A stretch of 64,000 nt of DNA from Helichrysum umbraculigerum (lineage: Eukaryota > Streptophyta > Magnoliopsida > Asterales > Asteraceae), in contig CATIUR010000003.1 in the NCBI GenBank assembly GCA_949592205.1, forward strand, positions 74,366,501 to 74,430,500, read 5' to 3'. The position numbers and the translations under genes are program-made. The notes beneath the pieces are model-generated. The model ran no database searches, was not told the origin of the DNA, and saw only the letters and a list, made by a program, of their open reading frames with translations. How positions within the stretch are numbered: position 1 is the first letter of the stretch; the number at the start of each line of letters is the position of its first letter. Below are positions 12,050-23,764 of the stretch, one piece after another.

Positions 12050-12469
12050 CTTACTCAGTTGTTACTAACATCTAAATTCCCTTTTACTGAGCAACAAAGG
12101 ATCTACATCAGAGAAATTTCCCAAGTAGTTCACTCTACTATTAGAAACCCTGATTCAGAAGAAGAAAAGAAATTTCAGCATGTCATCGGAGAATTGCTCT
12201 TTGATCTGTGTTTCATAGACACGTGATTCAGGGATGGTATTTCAAATCCAAGGAAGGTAAGACGAGCATTTAACCAATTCATTGATGCGTTACTAGCATT
12301 AGGTCAAGAAGAAAAAGAATTCTTACGAGAATTTGAGCGTTATTATATAAATCCCACTGACCTAATTCATAGTATCATTAAAGCGCTTCAAGGTACGTTC
12401 GTTCTTCGCCACACTTTCTCGCATGTTTCAGGATTATCTGAAAGTGCCATCACAAGCACTGACAAATAA
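12050..12469 (+). pseudogene. Duplicated-domain leader ORF of family A, second part
   Basis: This continues the frame broken at 3179, the two halves being separated only by the LTR element and its duplicated TTAAG. It encodes the second copy of the unknown domain and has an in-frame TGA near 12224. It ends at TAA 12467-12469. The second family A copy at 20674-21138 lacks that stop and stays open through the same stretch, so the ancestral protein ended here. I do not recognise the family. Confidence 0.6.
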
Positions 12470-13991
12470 ATGGTGATGGTCTAATAAAAATAAGGTTAGA
12501 ATACTTTGTTAATTCGGACAAAATAATTTTAATTAGATTTTCTTTTAATTTACTTTTATAAAAACAAAGAAAAAAAACGTTCTTTAAAGTTTAAACGCGT
12601 AAGTTTTTAAAGGAATTTTCGCAAACAGTCCAAACGTTTCAGAAATTTCACAAAGTTTTAATCAAAATTTTGGAAAATTTATTTGGATTGGTTTTAATTT
12701 TAAAGAACACAAAAAGATTTAATAAAATGTATTTAAAAACGCAAATGTTTTCGCACGCGAATTAATGTTACGTTTTTAATATACGAATTTAAATACGAAA
12801 TTTTCGTGCGTATTTTGGTTGATATTCATAAAAAATATTTTAACTTTAAAAACCCAAGTATACGTTTCGTCTCATTCGCATTTAAATTATATTAAAAATG
12901 CAAATTAAAATTGCATAAAGCAAAGGAAGCTTCCACTACTTTTTACATAAAGTAAAAAGCAACTTTTTCTTCCTCCTTCTTCTTCTCCAAACCGTCACCC
13001 ACCATCACCATCTCCATTTCTCCATTTTTTTCATCATTTTGCTTCAAATTCAGCTTCAAATCTTCCTTATCTTCATCTCTTTTGCATCTAGATCATCTTT
13101 ACATCAAGATTGAGGTATGATTCTAACCTAAAATCATTATTTTGAATATTTTTATAAAGTTAGGGTTTATGCTTAGATCTTGGTTTTTGATCATCAAGTT
13201 ACATGCTTTTTGCTTGGAAAGTGTTATATGCTTGATTGTTATCATGTTTGTGAAAGCAATTTGAAGATTCCATGGCTAGATTTGATGTTTTGATTTTGAA
13301 AGTTGACCTTTTGTTAGGGTTTTAGCAATTTTGACTTTCTTGAATAATTATTTGCTTATGATTGACTTTTCGGTGATTAATTTGCGTTTAAAATGATTAG
13401 TTTACACAAGTAAGTAATTGTTAAGGTTAAGAGGATTGATTTAAATTGCATGTTTATGAATTAAAGTAAGGCTTTTTATGCAAAACTATTTAAAAACCGT
13501 TACTTAGATTAAAATCATTATCTTTAAATGGTATTTATTTAAACCTTGTGTAATTTGCTTCATGAAAATGCAATTAAATATATTTGGAATAGCACTACTT
13601 TAATTAATAAAGTTAGTGAGATTTCAAATTAATTATCCTCTGAAGTCTTATGCTTGACCAAAATGATGGATGGTAAATAAAATCGCTTTGCTTGCTTATT
13701 TTAATCAAAGTAAGGTAATTATATGATTTATGATCATGATGCTTGCTTGATTACTTTGCATGTTTAGAAATATTCATCTTTAAGTAAAGCTTAGAAAATA
13801 GGAAAGCTGCGGTTTTGTATATTTGGATGATTTGCGGATTGATGATTGTGGTTTAGGGAATTCATAAAAATAATAATGGGATAATTGCAAAATCTAAACC
13901 CTACATTTCGAATTTTTTCTAAAAATTTGAAATAAATATTATATTGTCCAATTATTGTTATATGATTTGTTTCCTTGTTTTTCTTAAACAG
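12470..13991 (+). other. Long leader before the Athila-type ORF, with a candidate intron
   Basis: This is non-coding AT-rich sequence. From about 12900 it resembles a plant 5' UTR, rich in CTTCTTC and CCATCACCATC. GAG|GTATGA at 13114/13115 is a good 5' splice site. A pyrimidine-rich TTTCTTAAACAG ends at 13991, directly before the ATG at 13992. The 877-base stretch 13115-13991 could therefore be spliced out. The donor is conserved in the second copy (21772/21773), where the acceptor is deleted. Confidence 0.5.
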
Positions 13992-15713
13992 ATGGACCCG
14001 ATTCCACCTACTCTTGCTTATTTGGCCACGACTACACAAGAAAAGACTTTGATTCGGACATGGTTAAAGAGGGCATTTGGGAGTAATCGGTACATAGTTT
14101 GGGAAGACATGGGGAAATTTGGAATTGAGGATAGGATGAGAAGGTTGATAGGATATGAGGTTCAGGGACGCGAGTTCGGCTCTTGGATCCAGCTTTTTAG
14201 CATTCGTAAGCCCATATACCCCGAGATTGTTACTGAGTTCCTGATGACATTTGAGCTTAACCCAGAGTTAGGGATTGGAGATGACAAGAAGATAGCATTT
14301 AGATACCGAGGGAAGAGCCAGAGTGTTTCTATTTCGGGCTTAGCTAGGCATTTGGGATTATATTCAGCGGATCATATTAGCTCAGATTGGTTCTTACATA
14401 GTCATCAGACGATTCCTCATCATCCCGAGAGGAACCATAGGATCATTTGGAGTGAGCTGACGGGCACTCATTATACTTGTGGTGCCAAATCCTCGGCTCT
14501 GATTCTACCTCAGTTACGTCTCCTACACAAGCTTATTGTTACATCTATTATGGGAAAGAAGGAGACCGGGCCGATAAATGGGGATGAGTCACATGTTATT
14601 GATGCTATTATGAGCCGCCAGAATATCAATGTGGCTTGCATTATTGCTGAGAGGATGGCAAAGGAGAAGAACTTGGACCTGACGAAGCATGTTTTTGTGG
14701 GAGCATTCATCACCAGATTATTGAGAGGGATGCAACTCTTGAAAAAGAGTTATGAGGCCGAGTATAGAGTGTCTTCCACTTCATTACCATGTGACTTGGA
14801 CTACTGCAAACAGATCCATTTGATCACTGAGGGTTCTGAGAGACAGTGTTACTGGAAGGACACTCAGCAGCTTATCCCAGGATGTTTCATGACCAGGAAG
14901 AGGGTCAGAGAGGAGGATGTTGAGACTCCGGTTGTTGATAGAGTGGATAGAGTACCGGTTGTGTCTAGGAGTACCAGGACACCAGTCAGGGATGCTGGGG
15001 TTGGGATATCAGGTCCCCGAGCTCAGATACGACATACAGATCCAGTCACTCCCATGACCCAGTACTTCACTTTGCACGTGTTGGCTGTCAACAACACATA
15101 TCAGGCACTTATAGCTAGGGCTTTAGGTATTTCAGCTCCCGAGCCACTCCTGTACGAGTGTGTGGCACTACCACCAGTTTCACCAGCCACTACCATTCCA
15201 CCATCCGCTACCATTCCACCACCTACTACCATACCACCATACACTACCCACATACCACCTACTACTACCATTCCACCCACACGGTCGGTCGAGCACTGTT
15301 TATCGGTTGATGCTGCATTTCCACATCCTACTGCATCAGCCCGTAGAGCTCGTTCTTCTCAGCAGTCCACAGGAGGAGAGGCTGTTGGTTCCTACCGACC
15401 AGATGTTGTTCATTTGGGCACTGACCCATTCACTTTATCAGAGTTTCAGGGATTGTTGTCATTAGACCCTATACCTTCTGATGAGCTTCCTACAGAGGAG
15501 ATACTTAGGCACTTCAAAAGATCCAAGATGGAGCGCGAGGGGAAGACTTTTGAGGATTTTAGACAGTTGGCATTAGAGGATCCGATGAAGTTACTTGCTT
15601 GCTCCCTTAGAGATGTATTGATGCAGTATAGACAGGTGAGGTCAGAGGAGCAGAGAGTCTTCAGTGGTCAGCAGTCAGTTGCCGGACCATCCTCAGTTCC
15701 TCCACCGGTTTAG
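13992..15713 (+). CDS. Athila-type ORF (putative plant transposon protein), intact
   Basis: The frame encodes 573 aa starting MDPIPPTLAYLATTTQ. An upstream in-frame ATG at 13944 lies inside the candidate intron, so I chose 13992, which directly follows a splice-acceptor-like CAG. Residues ~1-280 form a globular domain of the type annotated in plants as 'putative plant transposon protein' or Athila ORF-1-like. Recognisable phrases are FGIEDRMRRLIGYEVQGREF, YPEIVTEFLMTF, and FRYRGKSQSVSISGLARHLGLY. Residues ~300-350 are basic and low-complexity. About residues 390-430 are a proline/threonine-rich linker (IPPTTTIPP), followed by a short acidic C-terminal domain with LSLDPIPSDELPTEE. No RT, integrase or protease motif is present. 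A partial second copy lies at 22186-25892. Function is unknown; I expect a nuclear or particle-associated accessory protein only by analogy. Confidence 0.75.
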   Translation: MDPIPPTLAYLATTTQEKTLIRTWLKRAFGSNRYIVWEDMGKFGIEDRMRRLIGYEVQGREFGSWIQLFSIRKPIYPEIVTEFLMTFELNPELGIGDDKKIAFRYRGKSQSVSISGLARHLGLYSADHISSDWFLHSHQTIPHHPERNHRIIWSELTGTHYTCGAKSSALILPQLRLLHKLIVTSIMGKKETGPINGDESHVIDAIMSRQNINVACIIAERMAKEKNLDLTKHVFVGAFITRLLRGMQLLKKSYEAEYRVSSTSLPCDLDYCKQIHLITEGSERQCYWKDTQQLIPGCFMTRKRVREEDVETPVVDRVDRVPVVSRSTRTPVRDAGVGISGPRAQIRHTDPVTPMTQYFTLHVLAVNNTYQALIARALGISAPEPLLYECVALPPVSPATTIPPSATIPPPTTIPPYTTHIPPTTTIPPTRSVEHCLSVDAAFPHPTASARRARSSQQSTGGEAVGSYRPDVVHLGTDPFTLSEFQGLLSLDPIPSDELPTEEILRHFKRSKMEREGKTFEDFRQLALEDPMKLLACSLRDVLMQYRQVRSEEQRVFSGQQSVAGPSSVPPPV

Positions 15714-17904
15714 CATTCTGTTCAGGACTCTGATCAGGGTTCTCCCGCACCCTAGATCTGTGCACCCATATCTACATACTTACTATTTCCTCTATTCCAT
15801 ACTTTTGACTTATTGTGTGGTTGTGGAACTTTACTTTGTTAATTTTTTGGGACATGAACTATCAGACACAGTCTGTTTAGTTTCTTTATTTTCAGTATTT
15901 AGTTATCAGTTATTTAGTTTACTTATTATGTTTTAATTTCTGTTTTTCTTAGCCTAGAATAAGTGAAATGTGTTTGTGCAAATGAGAATTGAGGAAAGGA
16001 GATGCCGTTCGTTCACGAAGAAACTGTTTTAATCACCTGCAGATCGCCGCTTCTTTCTTTAAACACATCTCCCCGTCTCTACCTTAGGGAAGTTCCTTTC
16101 TTTTTGTCACGATTTTCGCCATTACCATATATCCAACTATGCCTAAATTCTAAGTGTGGGATTCCATCCCACCAAATTTTTAAAAACACCTAAAATTGTT
16201 CCACTATTTCAAAACCTAAGTGTGTGATTTTTTTCCGAAGGAAATCCTATGTTTAGCAATGAAGATTGAGGACAATGTTGTTTTAAGTGTGGGATACACG
16301 GTATATATACCGCAAGTTTATATTTGCCTGTCCAAAGTAATACCTCCGTTTTCATTAAAACTTTTTAAAATTTTTTCGCAAAACCAACCCAAAAGGTTGA
16401 GATTTTTAATCACAAAAACATTCGAAAACCCAACCTCGACGGTGTTCGACATCCATTCAGTTTATTTTGAATATTTTTCAAAAGATTTTATTCTTAGAAA
16501 GTTCTTTTAAAGAGATAAACCTTCTGTCAAAATAAATAAATTGCTTTGGAAAGTAAGATAAGGCAAAGATAAGAACGTATCTTAAACTAAAAGTGAGAAA
16601 TCCTCTAGGCATCGCATGACTTGGTGCATATTGTGAGGTACTTGAGCCTATAATAAGCATTCACTCTTAATGCTTCACTTTCGTTTCTGAGTGTTCGCCG
16701 ATGCATGTGTCTTTAAAATAGAACTTGCTCCTGTAATGCATGTCGAGACCATACCGATGAGTTCCGTACGCGGTATAGGTGCAATTAGATGATCTTGGCA
16801 TTTATTAGGATTAACCCATTTTTTTCATATCTTTTCAAGCCAACCCTTCCAACTTTCTTTCTAAGATTGTTGATGATCCAATTAGAAAACCCCTTGCGCC
16901 TTAGCCATTTCATTTCTCTAAACCCTAAATCACTTCCCCACAACACAAACACTTTCCCACCAAACACCATTCCAGCTCGTGAATCTTCATAGATCATAAG
17001 TAAAGGACTGCTTGAGATATCTTTCTATTGGTGTCTCATCTTCAAACATCTCTCCGTACCTATCAAGAGTTTAAAGAAAGTAATCCAAAATGAAGATACG
17101 GTACAAAAGAGAAGTTATTACTCATCACAAAGATATTATCCGCCAAAGACAGTACGAAAAATTGGTACTTGTCAAAAGAGAAGTCAAAGATGTCTCACTA
17201 TACGAAGGATCTCCAAGGTCATAAAAATAAGAAAAAGAGAAAAAGAAAAGAAAAGCAGACCTTGGAGAGCTCCTAGAAGAAGAAGACTACTCTCCAAAGA
17301 AGAAAAATCTATCAGAACTCAAAAGAAATATCAAAAGAAGAGATTATTCCTCTAGGAGATGAGTCTACTCTAGAAGTTATCTCAAGTGAAACTTGCTTTG
17401 ATCTTTGAAAGCTCCGAGTCTGAAGTTCAAAAACCCTAAAACCATTGACCAAACTACCCCTATCCTTACCCACTTTACCCTTATCACACAACCCACTAAA
17501 ATGCCTTGGGATAATTAGCACCGTTCTCAAAGGAGTGGTGGAGATTCGATTCTCGACCAAGCCTATGACGATAAGCACTGCATGACTGGCAATGAGTGAT
17601 TTCGTTTCTATAGATTATAGGTAACCCGATACACTTTGAGTGAATTGAGTGACCCACTTGTGAGAATCGCCCAGTCATGTACATCTACGTCTCGAGAGTT
17701 GCAAAGTATGCCAAAAAGGGTTGATCAATTTTATGTTTAAGTATAGTTAATTTTTGTCGATGCTTACTTTCTGAAAAGATATATCTACTTTGAAGAAAGT
17801 GACTTTCTGCAGAGGATACTCTAAGCATCCAAAATAATTTTTTAAAAACTATTTTCCAAATGAGGTTTGCTTGAGGACAAGCAAAAGCTTAAGTGTGGGA
17901 TATT
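15714..17904 (+). other. 3' untranslated region of family A copy I
   Basis: A long non-coding region between the Athila-type ORF and the next LTR, closely repeated at 25893-28055. It has recurrent AAGTGTGGGAT phrases at about 16150, 16210, 16285 and 17893, resembling the final purine tract, and a GCGGTATATATACC-like palindrome near 16300. There is an A/G-rich stretch at 17080-17350. Short ORFs in it are not conserved as frames between the two copies. Confidence 0.7.
17870..17904 (+). other. Polypurine tract of family A copy I
   Basis: Reads GAGGACAAGCAAAAGC then TTAAGTGTGGGATAT, immediately before TGATGTATCGC. 'GAGGACAAGCAAA...AAGTGTGGG' before a TGATG LTR start is a familiar Athila/Tat arrangement. 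It is repeated at 31360-31393 before LTR3, which fixes the LTR start. Confidence 0.75.
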
Positions 17905-20559
17905 TGATGTATCGCAAAAAGTCACATTTTTACATGCATTAATTGTCCCATATTTAGCTCTTTTCTAATGAATACATCTTAAAATCATCATTATTCAATA
18001 ACTTTTGTTAGAAAGGTATAAACTTGTCGGTCTTTTGAATATCAAGCAAAAAGGGCGGAAAACTGACCTAAATAGGCACCATTTTGAGCCTAACCCTAAT
18101 TCTACTATAAACTTCATACCAGAGCCTCATAATAGTCTTATTCTGTAGCCATGAAGATTACTAGAACGTGGATATAAGGATTGCTCAGAACGGATCAAGG
18201 ACGAGAAAGTTATGCAAGAAACAGCACCGCCAAAGACTACAAAACGTATTCTGAACACGCATGGGCCCCACACATCCAATTTCAACCAAATTGGCATCAT
18301 TAGAAGCGTAACGGAATTATGAAGCTGTAGGCGAAAGAATCAAGTCAAACGGACGCGAAACGAAGAAGATACGGCCTCGCGAAGCAACGAGAAAAGTCAG
18401 AAAAATCACACGGCCTAGCACACGGCCACCACCCAGCCATGTACGGCCTTGGTGAAGCCGTGTACGGCCCTAAACAGGCCATGTACGGCCCTGTTTAGGT
18501 CGTGTGCGGCCCTGGTTACTCTCTCACGGTCTCGTTTTTGTTTCGTTTGCTTGTACGTGTGCTTGTGGACTTGTACTCTTGGATCCAAGGCTTGCATATA
18601 AATAGAGGCCTCATTCACCTCATTTCACACACCAATTCTTCATAGAATTCTCTCACTTTCTCTCTCACACACTCTTTCTCTCTCTAGATTAGTCTAGGTT
18701 AGTTCTCTCTCTAGTTTCTCTCTCTAGAGAACTAGAGAGATGTAGACACGGTTCGAGTGGGGAAGATAGTTGTAGCTTGGGAATTTTATTGTATTGAAGT
18801 TTTCAAGATTCTAGCTTGTACTACTCAGTGTTACGCTGCTTAAATACTGGTTATTATTTATTCCTTTACTTACAGTTATTATGTTTTATTTGCATGATAT
18901 CTTTGTTTGTGTTGTGAATATTGCCATGCTATTTATGCAGTTTAATACTGTGATTGTTGAAATGTAGATATTAGGATTATAGATGATGTTTAATTCATTG
19001 GGATAATCATTATGAAATAACGGAAGTAACGTTATACGGCTTTCATTTGTATAGCGCCGGAATCATCACGAATGTGTGTAGTACGAAACGTGGAAGCTAT
19101 GAAAGTCGTGGGCATAATCCGTTGTGGAATAATGTTCCTAATGCTATGATTAGTGACTGTTTATCTGTGTATCTGGTTGAGTTTTACATGAATATAGACT
19201 TAATAAAGTGTCCACCCTTTCCAGTCTTTCAGGAGACTATTGACTTAGGATAGGATCTGATCAACCCTAATACTACGTAGACATAGTTATCTCATATTAC
19301 AGTATGAAGCTATGAATATTCCGTAAAACGGCACAGTACTTCGTATAGCGTTGAAAACACCTCGTGTGGAGTACAAATACGTGGAAGCTAAGGAACTACC
19401 ATAGGTCTATTTCATCGTGGAATACCTAGAAGTCACCCTTTTAGAATATGGGTCTAGGAACAATAAAGCTGTGGAAATGCTCGCTGCACCGTACACCGTT
19501 AGTACACCAAGGTTAAAATACAGCTGTGGAAATGCTCGCTGCACCGTACACCGTTAGTACACCAAGGTTAACATACAGCTGTGGAACTATTTTAATGTAC
19601 AGTACACCGTTAGTATGCCTTGAATCTGAAACACTGTGGATATGCCAAATGCACTGTACACCGTGAGTATACCTTGAGTCTGGAACACTGTGGATATGCC
19701 AATTGCACTGTACACCGAGAGTATTCCTAGGGATGAAAATTCATGACGGAGTTAATTATGCTTAAACCTGATAAAATGAGTTCTGAAATGAAAACAAGTA
19801 TTCGGCTGTAATACAAGATGCTTAAACCGCTTAACTCAACATAACCGAAAGCTCAACATATACAGCATACAATTAGTACATACCTAGATAAACTCAGATA
19901 GATTTAGGTTTTAAGAAAGGTCAGATAGAAAATTGCAGTTTGTTACCTTATGCCTACACCCAGGATATATCATCCGTAGAGGTTGCTTAGTCTTGCAAGG
20001 CAAGTGAGGGGGGTTTGAACAACCTGTTTCTGATCAGCATCAGGATAACCTAGGATTCAGTGACATATGCTTTTAGGCTTTTAGACTAAAACATAGGGTC
20101 CTAGTGTTTACACCGACTGTCCGTCTGATGATTTGCCCAAGGTAGTCTCTAATCATCTGTATAATGAATATCATCCAGAAACCCTAATTATCGAAGTTTC
20201 TGCAATCACGCTCTACCTGTTGCCTACTCTCTATTTTATTTACTTGTTTTATTTAGTATTAGATAAACCAACCAAAACCTACCTACTTTTATAAACCCAT
20301 CCTATCAGAAAGCTCGTTTACGGTAAGTCCCTTTTAGTTCCATTCGCTCCGATTTTAAGAACGACACTCGAGTTATACTTACTGCTTACTCCCCAAAAGT
20401 AGGTAGTACTTATAGTTTGAGCCCCAGCTCATATAAATTTAAAACCTAATCACGTTTCTACGTTGTTGCGCCGTTGCTTGCAGGACCGCCGTGCCACCCC
20501 CCCCCCCCCCCCCCCCCCCATGAAACGACCGCGGCAGAGTCAGCACTCCGGCGGCGCAA
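17905..20559 (+). mobile_element. LTR2 of family A (nearly complete)
   Basis: It starts TGATGTATCGCAAAAAG after the polypurine tract and ends at GGCGGCGCAA. The last bases and the following PBS were removed by a deletion. It is about 2655 bp and is the only LTR of the family seen almost whole. It contains the TGTACGGCC words (18410-18510), the TATA box at 18597-18604, the five-unit 55-bp repeat near 19464-19725 and a 23-base C run. It is shared between two internal regions, one on each side. Confidence 0.85.
20497..20519. repeat. Poly-C tract, 23 C
   Basis: An uninterrupted C run inside LTR2. LTR1 has only CCC at the same place (GTGCCCACC), so this is an expansion specific to this copy, or an assembly artefact. 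Confidence 0.85.
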
Positions 20560-21138
20560 GAAGCCCCTATCACATATACTTTGATTCCATGTGTTAAACT
20601 GTTCTTTGTTGATCCTGCCACCCATCTGATTAATGAACTGAGATCAATTTTCACTGATTCTACTTAGGAAGCCATGGATTCTGCTTTCTTCCAAAAAAGG
20701 AAAGAAATCCATGTTAAGCTTGCTCAGTTGTTAATAACATCTAAATTCCCTTCTACTGAGCAACAAAGGATTTACATCAGAAAGATTTCCCGAGTAGTTC
20801 ACTCTACTACTGGAAACCCTGATTTAGAAGAAGAAAAGGAATTTCAGCATGTCATCGGACAATTGCTCTTTGATCTATGTTTTATAGATACAGGATTCAG
20901 GGATGGTATTTCAAATCCAAGGAAGGTAAGACGAGCATTTAACAAATTCATTGATGCGTTACTAGCATTAGGTCAAGAGGAAAAAGAATTCTTACGAGAA
21001 TTTGAGCGTTATTATATAAATCCCGCTGACCTAATTCATAGTATCATTAAAGCGCTTCAAGGTACGTTCGTTCTTCGCCACCCTTTCTCGCATGTTTCAG
21101 GCTTATCTGAAAGTGCCGTCACAAGCACTGACAGATAA
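20560..21138 (+). pseudogene. Duplicated-domain ORF, second copy, 5'-deleted
   Basis: LTR2 is fused directly to the interior of the leader ORF at a point equivalent to about 3031 in copy I, so the PBS and the N-terminal two thirds of the upstream half are missing. The frame reads in from the junction (APITYTLIPC...), meets one TAG just before position 20674 and is then open for 154 aa to TGA/TAA at 21136-21138. The open part contains the second domain: SKFPSTEQQRIYIRKISR, GISNPRKVRRAFNKFIDAL, REFERYYINPADLIHSIIKAL. It has no insertion at the site interrupted in copy I. Unknown family; no catalytic motif is recognised. Confidence 0.6.
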
Positions 21139-22185
21139 TTGATGATGGTCTAATGTAAATAGGTTTGAATATTTTGTTAATTAGGACAAAAATAATTTTA
21201 ATTACATTTTCTTTTAATTTACTTTTATAAAAACAAAGAAAACGTTCTTTAAAGTTTAAACGTGTAAGTTTTTAAACGATTTTTCACAAATAGTCCAAAC
21301 GTTTCAAAAATTTGACAAAGTTTTATTTTAAATTTTGGAAAATTTATTTAGATTGGTTTTAATTTTAAAGAACACAAAAAGATTTAATAAAACGTATTTA
21401 AAAACGCAAATGTTTTCGCATGCGAATTAATGTTACGTTTTTAATATACGAATTTAAATACGAAAGTCTCGTACGTATCTTGGAAAATTTTCAATATAAT
21501 ATTTTAACTTTATAAAACCCAAGTATACTTTTCGTTTCGTTCGCATTTAAATTAAAAGTGCAATTTAAAAATGCATAAAGCAAAAGAAGCTTCCACCACT
21601 TTTCACAAAAAGTAAAAAGCAACTTTTTCTTCTTCTTCTTCCTCTCCAAAACCGTAGCCCCCATCACCATTACCATTCCTCCATTTTTCTATCATTTTTC
21701 TTCAAATCAAGCTTTAAATCTTCCATCTTTTCACCTCTTTTGCATTTAGATCACTTCTACATCAAGGTTAAGGTATGATTCTAACCAAAAATCATTATTT
21801 TGAATATTTTTATAAAGTTAGGGTTTATGCTTAGATCTTTGATTTTGATCATCAAGTTTCATGCTTTTTACTTGCAAAGTGCTATATTCTTGATTGGCAA
21901 CATGTTTGTGAAAGTGATTTGAAGATTCCATGGTTAGATTTGATGTTTTGATTTTGAAAGTTGACTTTTTGTTAGGGTTTTAGCAAATTTTGACGTTCTT
22001 GATGATTATTTGCTTATGATTGACTTTTCGGTGATTTATTTGAGCATAAAATGATTAGTTTACATAAGTAATTAATTGTTAAAATTTAGAAGATTGATTA
22101 ATTGCATGTTTATGAATTAAAGTAAAGCTTTTTATGCAAGATTATTTAAAAACCATTACTTTAATTAAAAAGAATTATCTTTATC
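21139..22185 (+). other. Leader of family A copy II, ending at an internal deletion
   Basis: Homologous to 12470-13520 of copy I, including the CTTCTTC-rich UTR-like stretch and the splice-donor-like AAG|GTATGATT at 21772/21773. Near 22182 it jumps straight into the middle of the Athila-type ORF (equivalent to about 14606), losing the acceptor, the start codon and about 205 codons. Confidence 0.7.
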
Positions 22186-22741
22186 ATGAGCCGCCAGAAT
22201 ATCAATGTGGCTTGCATTATTGCTGAGAGGATGGCGAAGGAGAAGAACTTGGACCTGACGAAGCATGTGTTTATGGGAGCCTTCATCACCCGATTATTGA
22301 GAGGGATGCGACTCTTGAAAAAGAGTCATGAGGACGAGTATAGAGTGTCTTCCACTTCATTACCTTGTGACTTGGATTACTGCAAGAAGATCCAGCTGAT
22401 TACAGAGGATTCTGAGAGACAGTGTTACTGGAAGGACACTCAACAGCTTATTCCAGGATGTTTCATGACCAGGAAGAGGGTCAGAGAGGAGGATGTTGAG
22501 ACTCCGGTTGTTGATAGAGTGGATAGAGTACCAGCTGTGCCTAGGAGTACCAGGACACCAGTCAGGGATGCTGGGGTTGGGACATCAGGTCCCCGAGCTC
22601 AGATACGACATACAGATCCAGTCACTCCCATGACCCAGTACTTCACTTTGCACGTGTTGGCTGTCAACAACGCACATCAGGCACTTATAGCTAGGGCTTT
22701 AGGTATTTCAACTCCCGAGCCGCTCCTGTACGAGTGTGTGC
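22186..22741 (+). pseudogene. Athila-type ORF, copy II, first part
   Basis: The frame from MSRQNINVACIIAERMAKEK to YECV matches residues ~206-395 of the intact ORF at 13992 with scattered substitutions. The first ATG is internal to the protein, so this is a fragment and not a separate gene. It is cut at 22741 by the solo LTR and resumes at 25339. Confidence 0.8.
22737..22741. repeat. Target site duplication TGTGC (left)
   Basis: TGTGC is repeated at 25334-25338, flanking the solo LTR. Copy I reads uninterrupted at the same place. Confidence 0.9.
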
Positions 22742-23339
22742 TGTAACACCCCCAAATTCATTGATTTAGATTAGCGGAAGCATTTAGTTTGAGTACGGGG
22801 GTGCCACAATAACAAAGCATGCATACGTATCAGAGCTTATGATTACAACAGAACATAATATATTAAGATGCCAAAAGTATTAATTACAAAGTTTACGATT
22901 CATCGAATCGTACGAGTTAAAAGTAATAAGTTTACAAAAGTAGATTTCTGAAATATGACTAAAACATTTCAGTTATACTAAAGAAATCCATGTGTTTCCA
23001 AAAGTTGGCATCCTAAACTTCACGGGTCGCCTAATTCTCCATGTGTGTTGGCGATCTTTATATGCGCAGCTAATTCCCTGAAAAACATAGTAAAAGTCAA
23101 CAACTAGGTTGAGTGAATTCACAGGTTTTATGTTTGCAATAGTTGAACCAAGTTTGTAAGCACAGTTGTTATCCAAATACGTTCACAAATAGTATTGCCA
23201 TAATAGTCGAGAATACGTTTAGTGGAATGTAATCCAAATACAAGTTTAGTGGGTTGTTCGCCCAAAGTTTAGTATACGTGGGATGTTACCCAAAACAGAT
23301 ACGTGGGATGTTACCCAAAATGTCAGTTTAAAAACACGT

Positions 23340-23764
23340 GCTGGTCGTTCTCCAGCGATTTACAAACAGTACCGGTCATTCTCCGGCCAAATACGCACGG
23401 GTCGTTCTCCCGTTCAAATAAAACAGTTTACCGGTCGTTCCCCGGTCTAGTTACGCACGGGTCGTTCTCCCGTTCAAATAAAATAGTTTAATACGCACGG
23501 GTCGTTCTCCCGTCCAAACACTGCTGGTTGTTCTCCAGCGAAACACAGTACCGGTCGTTCTCCGGTTAATACGCATGGGTCGTTCTCCCATCCAAAGACG
23601 CACGGGTCGTTCTCCCATCCATTGGCCAGTCGTTCTCTGGCACTAAAATACGTAGCTGGTCGTTCTCCAGCGTTTATATAAAAGTACCGGTCGTTCTCCG
23701 GTATACCAAACAAGTTTAAAAGTTTACAGTCGTTTGCAAAACAGTTTACCGGTCGTTCTCCGGT
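23340..23764 (-). repeat. Covarying hairpin array, 14 units
   Basis: Units such as GCTGGTCGTTCTCCAGC, ACGGGTCGTTCTCCCGT and ATGGGTCGTTCTCCCAT (sense strand is minus, where the loop reads AGAACGA). Stems are 5 bp; the loop is nearly constant. The corresponding arrays in sense are at 34681-35008 and 53909-54236. Confidence 0.9.

Noticed and set aside
15160..15465. 101-aa His/Pro-rich frame overlapping the Athila-type ORF
   Set aside because: It is an alternative-frame reading of the proline/threonine linker codons (CCACTACC repeats).
17508..17690. tRNA-like GAGATTCGATTCTCGACC with possible pol III box, also at 27708-27890
   Set aside because: No matching A box or cloverleaf could be formed; the segment is just part of the family A 3' region, present once per copy.
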